From NCBI RefSeq assembly GCF_020509005.1, contig NC_063012.1, forward strand, positions 3,658,001 through 3,722,000: 64,000 nt of DNA, given 5' to 3'. Below the pieces are notes generated by a model. The model was not told the origin of the DNA and did no database searches. It saw nothing but the letters and a program-made list of their open reading frames with translations. Positions within the stretch are counted from its first letter, which is position 1. Each line of letters starts with the position of its first letter. Positions 63,701 through 64,000 of the stretch are shown in pieces. This stretch comes from Fulvia fulva. Its lineage: Eukaryota > Ascomycota > Dothideomycetes > Mycosphaerellales > Mycosphaerellaceae. The position numbers and the translations under genes were made by a program.

Positions 63701-64000
63701 ACGGCTATTAGGACGGGGAAAAGACGTATAATACGAGTAGATTAGTTCTATAATCGGGGAGGATCGAGGGTAGGGTAATAAGGAACTTCATATTAGCCAG
63801 TAGGTAGAAACGTAAGGAGTACGCTGCCCGGCGTAGTGTGTGCCCCGAGCAAACCTACGAGGTATAGACGGCCGCTTTCTAGAGATAGGCTACGGTAACG
63901 CGAAGGGCGTCAAAACCTAGGGCGTAGTATACACTAGTAGCGACGGCTAATACTGTCTATATAGCCCGAGAGGACGGATACGTATGTCGGTCAATAGAGA
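63700..64000 (+). mobile_element. LINE 5' region and ORF1 start, plus strand (runs off window)
   Basis: 63865-64000 is the reverse complement of 5143-5278 with few differences, i.e. the start of ORF1 of the minus-strand LINE at 4042-5280. In the plus frame a Gag-like segment is readable past one or more TAG codons (T-A-A-F near 63870, Y-T-L-V-A-T-A-N-T-V-Y near 63930, ending C-R-S-I-E). The upstream 160 bases would be the 5' UTR or an ORF1 N-terminus absent from the other copy. Truncated by the window end. Confidence 0.6.

Overview
The window reads as a filamentous ascomycete (Pezizomycotina) chromosome, probably a dothideomycete-like genome. The evidence is short GT-AG introns (47-57 nt), a fungal gene set (BFR2, DBP5, BZZ1, a PXL1-like LIM protein, a group I G-alpha), Ty3/gypsy, Tad-like LINE and pogo/Fot1 transposons, and heavy repeat-induced point mutation (RIP). 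The class assignment is inference. I identified no tRNA, rRNA or CRISPR array.

The layout is a sharp two-compartment mosaic. Positions 1 to about 32,680 and about 59,080 to 64,000 are nested, decayed transposons in which CpA and TpG are nearly absent, TpA is in excess and CpG is kept, so frames break mainly at TAG codons. The left block holds, in order: minus-strand LINE pieces (1-5280) with one 5'-truncated LINE inserted between 15-bp target duplications; a longer minus-strand LINE (5281-10189); a gag relic (10200-10811); a complete minus-strand gypsy element with 184-bp LTRs (10817-18129, TSD TTAAG); and a plus-strand LINE (18405-29636) split by a much younger chromodomain gypsy element with 520-bp LTRs (21882-28172, TSD CTAGA). 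Next comes an inverted LINE ORF1 fragment (29637-32676) split by a 1,870-bp pogo/Fot1-like DNA transposon (30214-32083, TSD TA). The right block holds a mariner-type terminus, an inverted partial copy of the same LINE, a second LINE 3' fragment, an unassigned repeat and the 5' part of another LINE running off the window.

The gene island (about 32,880-59,040) has normal dinucleotide use and nine loci: BFR2/AATF (+), an RBR ubiquitin ligase (+), a broken F-box/LRR-like gene (-), an SLC35F6-like transporter (+), DBP5 (-), BZZ1 (+), a 546-aa low-complexity protein of unknown function (+), a G-alpha-i subunit (-) and a two-LIM paxillin-like protein (-). DBP5 and BZZ1 diverge from a 464-bp interval; the transporter/DBP5 and 546-aa/G-alpha pairs converge. 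The island itself carries two copies of a roughly 390-bp dispersed repeat, one of which interrupts the F-box/LRR gene, and a 119-bp mariner MITE.

The genes are housekeeping and signalling functions with no cluster logic: ribosome biogenesis (BFR2), mRNA export (DBP5), actin and polarity (BZZ1, LIM protein), G-protein signalling and ubiquitination. The most informative content is the transposon stratigraphy. Two insertions can be checked against uninterrupted paralogous sites inside this same window, and the two LTRs of the young element differ only by RIP-type transitions.
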